Part shown: positions 24,416 to 37,497 of the stretch, piece after piece
How the letters are laid out: the number at the start of each line of letters is the position of its first letter
Position numbering within the stretch: the stretch's first letter is position 1
Assembly: GCA_007449985.2 (NCBI GenBank)
Contig: VIIQ02000051.1
Location: 124,001-188,000, forward strand
Source: Desmodesmus armatus
Lineage: Eukaryota > Chlorophyta > Chlorophyceae > Sphaeropleales > Scenedesmaceae
Reading direction: 5' to 3'
DNA length: 64,000 nucleotides
Notes under the pieces: generated by a model
The model's database searches: none
Seen by the model: only the letters and a program-made list of their open reading frames with translations
Told to the model about the DNA's origin: nothing
Position numbers and translations under genes: made by a program

Positions 24416-27400
24416 TCACTGGCGGACAATCATGGCCTGTGTTGCCCGCTTGCCCCAAGAAATCCTAGGTGCAGGCAGGTTCAAAGTCTGCCGCCCCACG
24501 CCGGTCGACTTGCTCCCAAAGCTGCTGCTGGTGATGCTGCTGCTGCCGCCGCTGTCCCACATAAACAGGAGATCAGCCCCACCCAAGGGAGTGAGCGGCG
24601 TGCCGCCGCCGCTGCTGCTGCCGTCCCTGCCGCAGCCGCTGCTGGTGACGCTGAAGGAGACTTGCCCAGCCGCGCATGCGTCAGCACCGCCAGCAGCTGG
24701 TGCTGCAGCCAGCAGGCTCGGCATCGACAGGCTGCGGTTGCCCAAGCCTGAGGGACACACTGCATGCTGCTGCTGCGGCTGCGCCAGCTGCAGCTGTTGG
24801 CTGCTGGTGCTGTGCATCATGCCAACCCTGCCAATGCCCTCGCCAACACCTACTACTGCTGCCGCCGGCGCCGGCGCTGCGTATTGAGCCACTCGGCTGC
24901 CGCCAAAAGTAAACAGCGCAAGCTGCCCAGAAGCACGGGCAGCAGCAGAACTGAGCCAGACAACATGCCGGCCCACGCTGTATCCCAGCTGAGCGAGCAG
25001 CCTGCGCTGCAGTCGCTGCTGCTCCTGCTCCTGCGCCTGCCCCAAAGGCTGCTGCTGCTGCTCCACACCAACACCAAGGCCAGCAGCTGCTGCTGGAACC
25101 GCCACCTGCCCATTGCTGTACTTCCTGAACCCAAACCACTTGCGGGGCTGCTGGTCGACAGCCGCACCGCCGCTGCGCCGCCCCCAGAAAGGACCCCGCG
25201 GCCCCGCAGCGCTGGCTGCAGCAGCCAGATCCTGCTCCGCAACCACAAGAGGCTCTCGGTGCAGCTGCTGCAGCGCCCTAGTGTTGCCGACTGCCAACTT
25301 GCGCAGACCCAGCACTGCTGAACGCACACCGTGTGCCATGCCATCTCCAACAGCCTGCAGCGGACGGCCAACAGCACCCCAAGCCCTGCCCGGGGGGCCG
25401 CCAGCGCCGCTGCCGCCACCTCCGGGCCCAGCTGCTGCTGTTCCTGTCGCATCCCGCACCACCGCTGCTGCTGCTCCAGCACCGCCCGCCGCTGCGCCAG
25501 CTGCCAGCGGCCGCTTTAGCAGCATTGCTGCTGGCAGCTTGAGCGAGGTTGCGAGTGCGCCGATAACGGTGCCGCTAGGCCCAGCTGTCGCTGCTGCTGC
25601 TGCCGCGGTGCCCGGTGCCGCTGCTGCGGCTCCTGCTCCTGCTGCTGCAAGGCCTGCTGACGGCAGCAGTGCTGGCAGTCCCTTCAGGGCTGGCAGGACA
25701 GGTGTGGCCAGGGTTTTGAGGGAGGCCAGTGTGCTGCGGCCAGTGACAGCCAACAGAGTGACAGCGGCACCGGCCTGGATGTGGCTCCAGTTGCCCACGT
25801 CTGTCACAAGCTGAGCCGCTGAGATGACCCAGCCATACCACAGCCACCTGTAGGACACAGCATCATTTTGCAGCAGCCAGCACGATGGCAGAGTTAGCTG
25901 ACGTGGATGGCTGATCAGGGCTCTGTTGATGGCACCAGCGAGTGCGTGGACAGCACCAGCTGCGGCAGCTGCTGGGTACACGACTGTGTTGTGTCATGCA
26001 GTCACAGTCGCTGCTGCCGATACATCATGCCCCCCGAGAACTGGGCTGCAAAGGAGGCTCAAGGCACTAAGCAGCCAACGCACTGAGTAGCCAGGCTGAG
26101 GACAGATGCAACAGCACAATACATACTATGTTGCGGCAACCAAACCAAAAGACAGAAGCACGCAGCCAGGCGCTAGCAACCAATCGGGAGTAACTAGGCG
26201 CTGCACTGTGCTACAGGCGGGGACTGCGTCAAACAGCCCGCAGCGCTCACTTGTCCGCGTGCCGTGAGTGGAAGTAGTGGCGCTTCAAGTGCTGCGTGCT
26301 GCGCTCGACACCCGTCGCATACTGCACCAGGCTGTTGACGTAGTGCCTGCAGGGATTTACAACAACAGCAGCAAGCAAAATTCAGGCGCTGCTGCACCGT
26401 CGACCAGAGCAGTGGGAGATGGTGCCAAAGCAACGCAAGCTCCCTGTTCAGCCTGTTCCCTAATCACTAGCCGCCAATCCCGGAGAGCAGACGCCACCAC
26501 AATGCCTGCCACAACAAGAGCTGCTGATGTAGACTTGCAGCACCTGACTCATCCTGCACCCAGCTTTGGCTTGCTGCCTGCATACCTGCAGTCATTCTCG
26601 TGCAGTGTGTACGTCTGTCCTCCCTGCGCTGCGTTGTACTGCCGGATATCATCCAGGGTGAGCGAGGTGCGGCCCATGTACATGCAAGCCGGGGGCAACT
26701 GCTGCAGGTGCCGCTCACGGATCTCTCCAGCAACACCCCTGCAGGCACCCACAGCAATCATTCCGAATACATGGCAACATGCATGTGCATGGCAGCAAGT
26801 GACATATTCAGCCAGGTGCATGTCTTGCAGGTGCAGCTCAACGCAGTAAAGCATGTACCATGTTGAAGCAAAGTGCAGCAGCTGATACTGAGCAGAACGC
26901 AACTGGGCTGGTGACAGGCAGACATCCCACAAGACACATCACAGCGCACTTGCTCCGTAAACATGCCAGTCTCTGGGAGCCTGGAATGCTGTCCTGTTTT
27001 AACACTGCAACCTTGCTTACCGTTTGGGCCGGTGGCTGGTGCTGGCACTGTCGACAAACGACACAGGGGCCTCGCCACCACCATACACCGCCAGGTCAAG
27101 GCTGGCCATTGGCAGTGACGGGGCAGAGGGGCTGTGCACCATGCCCCTGCCACTGCTGCCCGCAGGCTGCTCAGCTGCTGCGCACCCTTGGCTGCTTGCG
27201 GCTGCTGCGGCAGCAGCCACTGCCGCTGCTGCGCTGGCAGCGTCCTGCATCTGCTGCTTCTGGGAGGCTGCCCGGGCCCGCCGCAGGAATGCTGCGAGGG
27301 GACCGTGTGCCTTCTGGACATCCCCACCCAACGGCCCAAAGTCAAACTGCACCATCTGGCCGTCCGCTGTTTTGAACACGGTCATGTAGTGACAGATGCC

Positions 27401-27799
27401 GACATCGACCAGGCGGTCCTTGGACTCAGGGGGCAGCCGCTTCATGACCGGCCCGCCAAACTCAGTGAAAGAGCGGGAGACAACGTACACCTCCAGGCAG
27501 TTGCAGCGGCCCCCGCTGCAGCTGCTGCATGGCTGTGGCGCATTCAGCTGCTGCGCAGCTGACCGCGTGCCGCCCGCCCTGCCACTGGCCCTGGCAGGGG
27601 CATCTGCTGCTGCTGCCGCAGCAGCTGCTACCGCCGCTGTTGGCGAGATCTCACGGTAGCAAGATGCGTGCTTGAAGGCAGGTGCAGAGGCCACCCGGCG
27701 CATGCGGCTATGGGCCACATCACGACCAGGTGATGCGTCTGCTGTGCTGGCATGCTCTGCACCAGCAGCTGTCAAAACGGTGTCCACCGCTGCGGGCAT
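24416..27799 (-). CDS. Papain-like (LRAT/PPPDE-type) fold protein with Ala-rich extension, four exons
   Basis: Exons in transcript order are 27799-27021, 26738-26586, 26346-26251 and 25847-24416. Phase holds across all three introns and gives 819 residues. After an Ala-rich N-terminus, residues about 100-165 hold a beta-rich segment (LEVYVVSRSFTEFGGPVMKR, then VDVGICHYMTVFKTADGQ). Residues about 261-343 hold ERHLQQLPPACMYMGRTSLT and TLHENDCRHYVNSLVQYATG. A His in the first block (H137) and a Cys in NDCRHYVN (C310) are arranged as in permuted papain-like enzymes, where an N-C-x-x-F/Y-V motif carries the nucleophile. This assignment is inference. The last exon begins WLWYGWVISAAQLVTDVGNW, possibly membrane-associated, then a long Ala/Gly/Gln-rich low-complexity tail. 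The ATG at 27799 is the best visible start. Confidence 0.7.
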
Positions 27800-28754
27800 G
27801 CAGGTGGCGCCACCTTGAGGCAGTTGCTGCAGCGGCTGCTACTGGCACTGGAGATGAGACTGGCAGGGGGTGCAAGCTGTCCTCCTTGGTGCCAGTGCCC
27901 AGCTGGGTGCGTGTCAGCCTGCAGCAGGAGCACACCATACGATACCCATCAGCAACCTGGTGATGCAATGATGCTGTTGCTTTTCAGGTACGCAGAAGCA
28001 GCAAAGGCCGTGCACAGGACCGAACTGTTCCTACTGTCCCACTGCACTGTGGCGTTACTACTTGCGTGGGGCCAGCCTAGAATACGGCAAACACGGCACA
28101 TCGCCATACTGGGTGCCGTTCTGCACCATCAGCACCCCGATGGGATCGCACGCCTGTCCTGCAACGCTAATGCTTGGCATCATCACCTGGACGAACCTTC
28201 TCCTTTCAAGGACGTCTGCTGGGACGCGTACGTTACTGGAGTAGCTACTTGTAGAAACTTATTACTTCGAACATAAACTCTTTCGCTCTGGGGGTGCCCG
28301 CAGGGCTGGCTGCAGGTTGGTGTGTGGAGTGCCTGTGCGTTCTTCTGCTGGAAACAAGCTCTAGCGGGTTTGAACCACTACTTTTCAGCCCTAGCTTCGA
28401 GCAACAGCCTGCAGAGCCAAACACTCCTAGGGGTGAGGTTTAACTGTTAAAACCTGGCCTCAGCAGCAAGAACCTGGCCTCTTCATCGTCACCTGTGCTT
28501 CCCCTCTCATTCCACGTCCATCGCGTGGCGGCTAGCCAGGAAAGACGCTTTTTGGAAAGGTTGCCCCTTTGTACACCCCCGTTCGCTTCGCTTGAACAGC
28601 ACTTGCAGCTCCCCTGAGCCGTCAAAGGGTTGGTGTTCAAGTTTCTAAAGGGCGTCAGAGTGCAGTCTTGCAGGAGCTCCGTAGGCAGCATCAAGGCAGC
28701 TCCTTAGCAGCACCACCACCACACCCAACAGCACGCCAGCAGCAGTTTGACAGC
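27800..28754. promoter_or_regulatory. Divergent intergenic region between the papain-like gene and the ZNF706-like gene
   Basis: The genes on each side point away from this 955-base stretch, so it should hold both promoters and 5' UTRs. An upstream exon of the minus-strand gene cannot be ruled out. No exon, tRNA or clear core promoter motif is visible. The part before 28755 is CAG/CAC-rich (agcaccaccaccacaccc), consistent with a leader. Confidence 0.4.
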
Positions 28755-29484
28755 ATGGGCAAGGCAAAGCCAGCCAAGCATACAGGTACGTAGCTGCAGC
28801 CTCTTGTGTGCCCTACACATCAACACCCTGCCTGCTCGACAGCACATGGTGTTTGTTTGGATGTTTTGCGTGATGGGGCTGACTTCGCTTGGGGTGTCTG
28901 GATTGATGCTCGACAGACATGCATATGATCCGATGATGGAGTAAATGTAGGTGCACTGTCCACAAAACGCTTTCGTGGGTGACAGAGAACCACACTGCTT
29001 TCACCTGCTGTTGCAGCTGCTGAGATCAAGAACAAGGTGAAGGAGGCCACCATGAACAAGGGTGGAGGCAAGGCCGGTCTGCAGGATCGCCTGGGTGGCG
29101 CAGCCGGACACGCCAAGTACATGTGCCCAATTTGCAAGACGGCGGCACCTAGCCTCGCATCCATGCAGGTGTGTGTTAGCACAAACACAGTGTGCGCCAG
29201 CCCTGCTGTACGGTGTCGTGCATGACAGCTGGTGCTACCTCCCCTTGGGTGCGGGCATGCCGTCAGCTGCTCACCCTAGTGGCTGCCCTCCTGCACAGCG
29301 TGTCAAGCTTGCGGCGGTCGTGACTGATGCATTTGCATGTGTGTTGTCGCCTGTTTTGCAGCTGCACTGGGACAACAGGCACCCCAAGCTGCCCTTCGAT
29401 GCAACAGCATGTGAGGATCTGCATGCAAAGACCGGCGGCGTCACCACACAGGGTGTGGCAGTCCGCGGCAGCGCCAAGAAGTGA
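28755..29484 (+). CDS. ZNF706/SERF-like small C2H2 zinc-finger protein, three exons
   Basis: Exons 28755-28785, 29017-29168 and 29362-29484 join in phase and give 101 residues, close to the size of animal ZNF706 and its plant relatives. The N-terminus is short and Lys-rich (MGKAKPAKHT). One C2H2 finger follows: Cys-x2-Cys in YMCPICKTAAPSLASMQ and the His pair in LHWDNRHPKLP. The HPK-LP sequence after the last His is typical of this family. Human ZNF706 is reported as a small regulator of gene expression; the role in algae is not known to me. The C-terminal third is richer in Gly/Val/Thr and has no match I recognise. Confidence 0.85.
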
Positions 29485-31874
29485 CACTCCCGGTTGCGGG
29501 GTTCACAGCTGTGCTGTGTGCAAGCAGCAGAGGCCATACCCCCAAGAGTATGCACCAGCACAGCGTTCAAGAGGTGCACACGCGAGGGGTCGGACAGGTC
29601 CTGTGCTTGGGCGTGACACAGCTGTTGACGCAGGCGTTTCTTTGTTAGTGTTGCCTGTTTGTTAGTGTTGCCTGCTGAGGTTCATGGGGACAAGAGGGGT
29701 TGACCTGCCTGATTGTAGCTCAGGGGGCATGAGGTCAAGGGGCAGCATAGACACTGGTGTGTTCATCTAGAGCGATTGACAGTCAAGGCAGGCTTTGGGA
29801 CTGGTACGGCATTGACAGATTTGCACTGGCTGACAAGATGCCGTGGCGGCCTTGAATGGTCTGCTGCTGGTACAATCACTGAGAACACAGCAGCGTGCCT
29901 GTTGGCTGAGGGCTGCTGTTGAGGGCTGCTGGTGATGCCATCCCTGTGGGCATGCCTAGTGGTCATGAGGGGCAGAGCCATCTGGCTGTCCAGCAGGAGA
30001 CGACATGTGGATGGTTTTGATGAAGCTGGCAGCCAGGGCCCCCTTATGCACCACAGCACGGAGTGTTGTGCGCTTGGGTCCACTCTGCATCAGGACCGCC
30101 TTTTGTGGATAGCTTGTGTCACGTGGTTGGCACCCTTGTGTATGGCATACAGAGGCTTCTATTTTGCTGGGTTGGGCTTGTCCACCGTCGTTCCCGACCT
30201 GCAGTGCTGAGAGTGGAGTGTGTGTGCATGGCACGTGCGCATGAGTGTGTGCAGTAAGCAGAGATGTGTGTTAGTGGGCTGCAGGTGGCTGCAAGATCGG
30301 CGGCCAATTTGTATCGTAGAGGGGTTGTAGAAATCTGCAACGCTCCCAGTGAGGACATGTGAGCCAGAGGTATCATGTCATGTGCATGGCTGAAGGGTGG
30401 CCTTGCTTGTCGGTTGTGGCGGCTTTATGCTTCACTGGGCTAGAGTGCTGGTGTCCTTGTGACACCTGTTTATACTTGTGACACCTGTTCACGACATACC
30501 TTCACTTGATTGTGACATGCCTACTGAAGGCACCTTACCAGCAAGACCGTGTGATGGTCCATGCTGCCAGAGTGCAAACAGACACCTGCAATCCCCAGCC
30601 GCTACAGGCACTGTCACTATCACCAACACACATCTTGGCAATCACCCCAGCTGCAGCAGATTTTGATACGGCGCAGCCAACCTGACGGGAACTGCCAACC
30701 ATGTGTCCAACGAGGGTGCGTCTGCTTGCGCAGCACCAGTTTTCACTGTGCAATGTGAAATTTGTCGTGCAGGGGAACGGCCTCAAGCGAAGTAGCTCAA
30801 GGCCACACATGCAGCCAAGTGGCACACCAATTTCGTGTCAGCTGAAGTAACTACACCCAGACGCCAACTTGCTTTCCACATGTTGTAGCAGCTGTACTGT
30901 CATGCTGGATGTGCCAGCTGCAAGGCAACTTGCAACGCTGCCAGCAGGTGGCAAGTGACATCAGTCTCGCACAGCATTTTGAGGTGCATGGCGCGCCACA
31001 GCGCTGCCCTGCCAACACCAGTAGGGGCTGAGCTGTCAGCTGTCTCTCCTGCAGCAGTGAGGGTTCTTGAGCAGGTTGAGTGTGGCGGTGCACAGCGATG
31101 ATGGCTGGGACCTGCTGGGACAGCATGGTGCAAGGGTGGTCACATCACAGACTTTCACAGGATGCTTGTGGACAAACCAGTGCCAGAGGCAAAGCTGCAT
31201 GTTGAAAACCAAATATGTTGGCGCTGCAAGCAATCAGCCAGTGCGGGGACCCTGAATGTACCCGGGCTTTGCTATCCATGTGTGTTGCACAGGGTGTCGT
31301 GTACCTTGCAACAAGCCTGGGGGCTGTAAGACTGCAATAAACCATGTTCTGAAGCAGGTGACATCCGGAATCACAGCCTGCTGCCAGCTGCAAGGTCTCG
31401 GAGACCATTCATGCAAGCCCATGGACCAAGCAGATGAAGGTTGTGGTGCAGACACAAGGGGTAGCAAGAGCTGTGCATGCCAGCTTGGCGATGCACAAAC
31501 GTGTGCTGGCGCAGCATGTGGGGTCCCCAGGCCCTGAACACTTGTACAACCACACAACAGCGCTGCAGGCCAGACACCCTCAAATAAACGAACGCAAGCA
31601 GTAGGGGCCTAAAACCCCGAAATCAAACCCCACATGAAAGTCCTGCCAGGACTTTCTTTTTGCCAGTGGCAACAGCCCACCAGCATACAAGCATGCGCAC
31701 GACAACCTAGCACAAGCGCACTACCACCCAAGCGTGTGCACACAAACCTGGTGCGGCGCAGTTTGGCAAACTGCGCCACCCACACAACGACCCAATACGG
31801 GTACCAGTGCAGCCAGTACTGCCGTACACATGGACCCCCAAGCAACACACCCACAGCTCCTGCACTGTAGCGAC
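29485..31874. other. Intergenic region between convergent genes, no gene seen
   Basis: It lies between the 3' ends of the ZNF706-like gene (plus) and PAF1 (minus) and should hold both 3' UTRs. No exon chain, RNA gene or strong repeat is visible. Open frames of about 60-110 codons have no motif. I did not find a convincing TGTAA close to either stop codon. Confidence 0.5.
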
Positions 31875-34800
31875 CTACTGGTAGCCCAGTCCTCCCTGCT
31901 CCTCTGCGCCCTCCCCATCCTCCTGGTAGCCCTCGTCCTCCCCGCCGCCCCCAAAGATGTTGCCCTCTGCATCTAGGTCGCCATCGGCGTCGTCCAGCGG
32001 CAGCGCATTGGGGTCGATGTCGATGGCTGCAACCCTGTCCTGCCGCTCCTGGATCTCGCCGTCGTGGTAGTCACGGTTCTCCAGAACAGCCTGCACCCAC
32101 ACGACAGCATTTGCAGGGTTACATTTACAGTTACCCAGGGGGCGGGACGTTCGTTTCATACCGATGGTTGTGCCTCATGTGTGTTGTTCATCACACCGTC
32201 TGCCATCTGCCAGTGCAATCAAGGCCTTGACCGGTGATGAAGGGAGTGCACCACACGACAGCAAAGTTACGCAGTGGGCGGGACGATCGTTTCAAAACGA
32301 TGGCTGTGCCTCATGATGTGTTTTTGTTTTGATCACACCGCCTGCCCGTGCAATCAAGGCCTTGCCCAGTAAGGAAGTGGGGGCAGCGCTCGTGCGGACC
32401 ATGTGACAAGCATAGATATATCTTCTAGAAGAAGCACAACTGCCAACACCAGCTGCCCAAGCAGCGGTACTGGCAAGTGGGCAAGCCAAGCCACAGGCAT
32501 GCTGCACAGCACGATGCAATCCTGTGCGCAGCATGTCGGCTGACTGGTTTGGATTGTGGCCAGGCAATCCTGCTGCTTCCTTTGAGGACATTGTACTAGC
32601 TTGTCATACATTGTGCCCACCTTGGCAGGGCGTGGCTCGTCAGTTGGCACCCTCTTGCGCTTCTTCAGCTTGAGCGTGCCGTCAAGGTTGCAGTAGCCGA
32701 CCTTGTCCTCGTGCATCATCAGCAGAACTTGCTGCTGTGGCTGGCCGCCGTCATTTTGCTGCAGACCCAGCAGAGTACAAGAGGCAAGAATCAGTCGAAG
32801 TTTAACAAGCATGCATCCGTGTACGCTGCACGTCGCATGGCTGTCCTGACAGAATGCTGGACAGCCAAGCCTTCTGTCAGGACAGCCAAGTCATGCATGG
32901 GAGTTTGTGACAGTCCCATTAATAGTCCTGCGTGTGCCACCTGTAGCCCATTGTGTATCTGCCTGTAGGCTGGAAACCTTTTTGACGCATATGCCAGCCA
33001 CAAAACCTGGAAGCAGCAACCGCACCACTGACACCACGGCAGCATGCATGCAGCCTGTGAGACTCTCCGTGAAGCGCTGGGTGCAACTCTGCTGCCTCTG
33101 CAATCCACCAAGAACTACCAGCCCCCAACCCCAAAGGTGTCACAACCCAGCACCCCTCAGTGCTGCATGTAGCCCCAAGCAGCCAACTCCCATGCTTTTT
33201 TAGACCGAGCACTGGGCACCTCCTGGTTAAGGGGTGCATTAGGCGTTTCTCAGTGGTGAGGGTCTGCCTCGGACCCCCGCCAACTGGGTTTGCCTAATTG
33301 CTGTGTGTGCGGCCAGCCGGTGGCAGTCCGCCCCCCCCCCCCCCCCCCAAAAAGCAGCAAAAAAAGCAGCCAACTGAGCTCACCAGCAGGTCAAAGTTGT
33401 ACTCGCAGTCCCAGCTGTAGTCCCCAGCAATCTCCTCGGGAGACTGCTCGTCTGCCAGCTCACCTCCAGCTATGGCGGTGGCAGCAAGGTCCTGTTGGTG
33501 CACACGACAGGTCGCAACCATTGCAGCGAGCGGTGAGTGACATGCAGGAAGAGAAAAGAGCGGGAACCCATAAACACCAGGACAAGTCCAGCAGCAAGGT
33601 TGGTGCTGACGGGTCATGCAAGCATCACCTGGTGACAGAACAGCTACGTCAGTGTGTGCAGTCACTAGCATCAACATTTCAGCATAAGCACTGACCCTTG
33701 CATGGACGCTTGCTGAGTGTCAGCGCAAGGGACGGTTTTGACTTGATGAGCCTGGTTTAGGCGTGGCCCTGACCCAGTTGTACAGTAGCAGTGTCAGGTA
33801 CTCACATGTGGCACCAGCAGTCCAACAGTGAGGTCTGTGCCGCTATTATGCGCTGATGCCTGCGTCTGGTACGATTTGAGCAGGCTGTGGGACAGCAGCT
33901 CATACCGCTTCTCCTTCGTGGCGACCTGTGCGAGCAACACATGCAGACATTCAATTTGAAAGACATGCGGCGGGGGCAGGGTGTGAGCCACCACACGCAT
34001 CATGCGCCAACTCAGACTGTCCAAGTCGTGCCGCAGACTCATCATCTTGCATCAGCAAGCTGTAGGCATGCCCACTGCCTCACCACACACCACCCAGATC
34101 CTGATGACACCCAAACCAGGCAGGTATACGGGGACTGAAAGGGAGGTTTCCAAAGGCAGCCAGGCACTTGCACTGTCGCCAGCAACATCCGGCTCGTGCT
34201 GGGCAACAGCACACTTCCTACCTTGGCGAGCGTCCTGCTGTCGTTTGCTGGGTCGGTCTGTGGGAAGTTCACCACCACATACTTGTTGGGCCACGCCTCC
34301 ACATCCGGCAGGATGGGCACACTGCGCCTTGCCGTGACACCAGGCTTGGTGGGGTGACGGGGCACGCCGCGGGCTGCTGTGAACGTGGCCTGCAGCAGCC
34401 AGCACACGCACAAAGTCAAGCAGCCGTCTCAGAATGTTGCAAAAACGACCCTTGTTCACCCTCTGTCTGGCCTCAGAACCTCCCATGAGCTTGGCACATG
34501 TTGGGGACACCACAACTGATCAAGTCCTCCTGACCCAGAACGGAACAATAGAAAGCCGGCCAAGTGATGAGCTGCCCAAACCAGACCCCTCACTAGCCCC
34601 TGATCAGTCGCCCCTCGCTTGATCATGAGGCAGACATAGGGAAAGCTGTGCCGGCCGCCATGACCTGCAAATGAATGCTACGAACCCCTGCTGCGCCAAG
34701 CTCCCTGCTACCCCATACCACGGTGCCAATCTGCTGCCTCCGTCCCCTGGCGCCCGAGGAGAGGGGGGTGGGGTGAGGGGGGAGTGGCACCAATGGTACA

Positions 34801-37497
34801 ACCAGCTTATCAGCTTCTGACCCACCTCGATGTCTGCCAGCTGCTGCTCCCGCGTAAGCTCCTGCTGCTGCGAGCTGCCCATCTGGAAGCGATCGGCGCC
34901 CCGCTTTGCAGCCGGCTCACCACCACTGCAGCATCCACACAGCAAATGTTAGCACTGTCTCACAGGCAGGAATAACACCATGGCCACCAGCCAATGCCTG
35001 TGTTGCCTGGGGCAGCCGCAAAGCACTAGCCATGCCTGATCTGCCTCAACTGTGCTTCACATACCCACCAGATGCACACGCGCACCGCACACCTCACAAC
35101 AGAAGTACAGGGGTGTTCCAGTGCCGGCAGTACACACATAGTTTGACTATCCTTGTGCAACATTTTTGGCGTGCTAGAACTGCTTGCACATGACTGGCAT
35201 GCATTCTTGATGTTCAACAAAGGCCGGCCAGCAGGCAGCAGACCTGGTGAGGTATGTGGTAGCCATGAGCCATGACACCTCCTGGCCCTTCTTGGAGCGT
35301 TTGACCTCCCTGATGGATCCTGACACACCGCCAGCACCTGAAGGCAGGCCCTCAACCTCCTGCAGGCAGGCAGGCACACTCACACATGTTTGTGCGTGTT
35401 AAGCAGAGAGAATACAGATGTATCTAGCATGTAGAGACAAGTGTGTGAGACAAGTGTGTGAGACAAGATGACGTGCGGGCGCGCAGGAAGCCAAGCCCAG
35501 GAAGTCAGCCGGCAGCAGTCTTGGCAGGGCTGCAAGGGCCCACCCCACCCTATGTGTGCATCAAGGCAGTCCTCTCCCTGCCAGCTGCATCTTGTTCGTG
35601 GGTTACCCCAGGGGTGGGGGGAACTTCCTGCGTTCCCCCTCTCATGCAAACCGGCGATGTTGGGACTGCCTATGCCCCTCGTACCACCAGCTTCCAGTGC
35701 AACACCTTACAGTGAGCTGCTATCCTGGGGGGACCTTGGGATGATGCTTTCCAACAACTGCATCTGCAGCGGTTCCATCCCTCTGCCCCTCACCTGCAGC
35801 AGAATCTCGTCTGCTGGCTCCAGCTTGGGGCGTGGTCCCAAATCATCTGGTATATCATAGCGCTCCAAGTCCATAACACTGCACAAGTCACATGCACAAA
35901 CGCCATGATGAGCCCGGCAGCCAACAACAAAAGACCAAAGGAGACCTTCCAGCTTGAAGCCCTGAGCAAGGCAAGCACAGGCTGCTTGGCCTGCTGCAGC
36001 ATACAGAAGATCATGCGAGCTGAAAGTGTGATGGGGTACCGTACGCCAGTGCCGGGCACTGCCCAAGGCATGCTTAGCAGCAGATGAAGGGGGCTGTCCT
36101 GCCGCCAGCATGGGCTTACAAGCCAAGAAATTGCGCACCTGATGGGCACACCCACATCTGCTGGCAGCAACAGCTCCCTGCGCGGCTGCTGCTCTACTGT
36201 GGTAAGGAAGAACTTTGACAGCCTGTCCGGTTCATATGTTGACATGATGAGTTTGGGGTCCGAGGGAATCTGCGTGTGGCAGCCACAAGGAGTGTGTCTG
36301 AGAGCAGCAGCTGCAATGGCAGTAGCAGGGCCTACAAGACCAGAAGCCACTATAGGGGCTGGCTGCTGGTTCAGCAAAAGCTGCTGCCAGCACATCGTCA
36401 AGCATCCACCATCAAAGGCGCTGATCATACTGACAATTCATTTGCGCACTGAGCAGCAACCTTTCAAAAAGAAAGAACCGGCCACACCTCTGGCAGGTTG
36501 TTCCTGAAGCGTATGTTGCACATGAATGGTGTCATGCGCCGCAGCTGCTCCAGGTCTGCCATGTTGTCCGCTGCTATAGACGGCAGCACTGCTGGCGCCT
36601 TGGCTGCGTGCTGCTGCCCAGCGTGCCCTGCACCATGCCGGCTGCTGCTGCCTCCTCCTGCTGCTGACTGTAGCCCTGGCCGCCGGCTGCTGCCATGGGC
36701 ACCTGGCGGCCGCCCATGATGGTTGCTGTGCCTGTGGTGCTGCTGCTGGCCTGCTGGGGGCTGCTGTGGTAGGCAGCAGCAGGTTGTGGAGATGCACATG
36801 CAAAGCAGCAGCAGGAGGGCGTCAGCACACATGCACCAGTACAACTTGGCAACTTTTCACACCCTGGCAAGATGTCGTTGGCACCGCCATCTACAGCTAG
36901 GTTGGAGCATGCTGGCCTGTCAGGAGTGGGTGGCTGTTGACACACTCTGGTTTGCGATCCTTATGCCACTGCAGGAAGAACAACCACCTGAGGACGGCAC
37001 CAAACCGGAAAAAGCCTGCATCCAGCATTGGTTAAGTCTGCCCTCACCCTCACCTGCCTGGGTCTAGCACCTGCAGGCTGCTGCTGCTGCTGCGGTCTCT
37101 GGTAGCCCCTGTAGCAGCACAACATGCAGAGGTGTTGGTGGGCAGCTGCTGTATCAGCTGCCTTCAAGAAGGCCAACTGTATTTGTGACAAGGGTGGCTG
37201 TGCTTTCAACGACATGCCAAAACGCTGTGCTGGGCTCAATTGAAATCCATGCGAGGCTCCTGGCTGTTGAGCTGGCAACGGAAGGTTGACGGCGACGAAA
37301 CACATGCAAAGAGTGAGATGGCGTGCACACGTCAGCCGAACACGTCATCCTTTGAGACAGACGGCTGGCGCAGACCCAGGGGACATATGCTGCTGCAGCA
37401 GTAGCTATCACCCATCCCCACCCACTCACCCAGGTGGTGGGGGAGGGGCCTGTTGTTGAGCACCTCCTGGATAAGAAGCACCAGCTACCTGAGCCAT
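31875..37497 (-). CDS. PAF1: PAF1 / ELF7 (VIP2), Paf1 complex subunit, 12 exons
   Basis: Exons in transcript order: 37497-37430, 37108-37054, 36763-36488, 36269-36139, 35878-35794, 35359-35244, 34925-34826, 34389-34222, 33925-33806, 33491-33384, 32758-32621, 32090-31875. All junctions keep phase and give 526 residues. Paf1 is a core subunit of the Paf1 complex, which travels with RNA polymerase II and promotes elongation and histone modification. Family blocks in order: FMCNIRFRNNLPE, IPSDPKLIMSTYEPDRLSKF, DLERYDIPDD followed by LEPADEILLQ, KKGQEVSWLMATTYLTR, the VPILPDVEAWPNKYVVVNF region, DYSWDCEYNFDLL, and KVGYCNLDGTLKLKKRKR. The C-terminus is acidic (DDADGDLDAEGNIFGGGGED), as usual. The N-terminus is an added Gln/Pro/His-rich segment of about 110 residues. 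The start has a clean ATG (MAQVAGASYPGG). Confidence 0.93.
32141..32370. repeat. Tandem duplication inside the last PAF1 intron
   Basis: Two related copies, about 32141-32240 and 32276-32370, share gggcgggacg-tcgtttca, cgatgg-tgtgcctcatg, atcacaccg-ctgcc and gtgcaatcaaggccttg. The offset is about 130 bases. They do not touch the splice sites. Confidence 0.75.

Noticed and set aside
24764..25814. Plus-strand open frames opposite the Ala-rich exon
   Set aside because: They are shadows of GCN-rich minus-strand coding sequence, and the minus strand joins in phase with three further exons.
28358..28440. A possible tRNA on the minus strand, because of a T-loop-like ggttcaaac
   Set aside because: No acceptor stem, D-arm or anticodon arm can be paired at the right distance.
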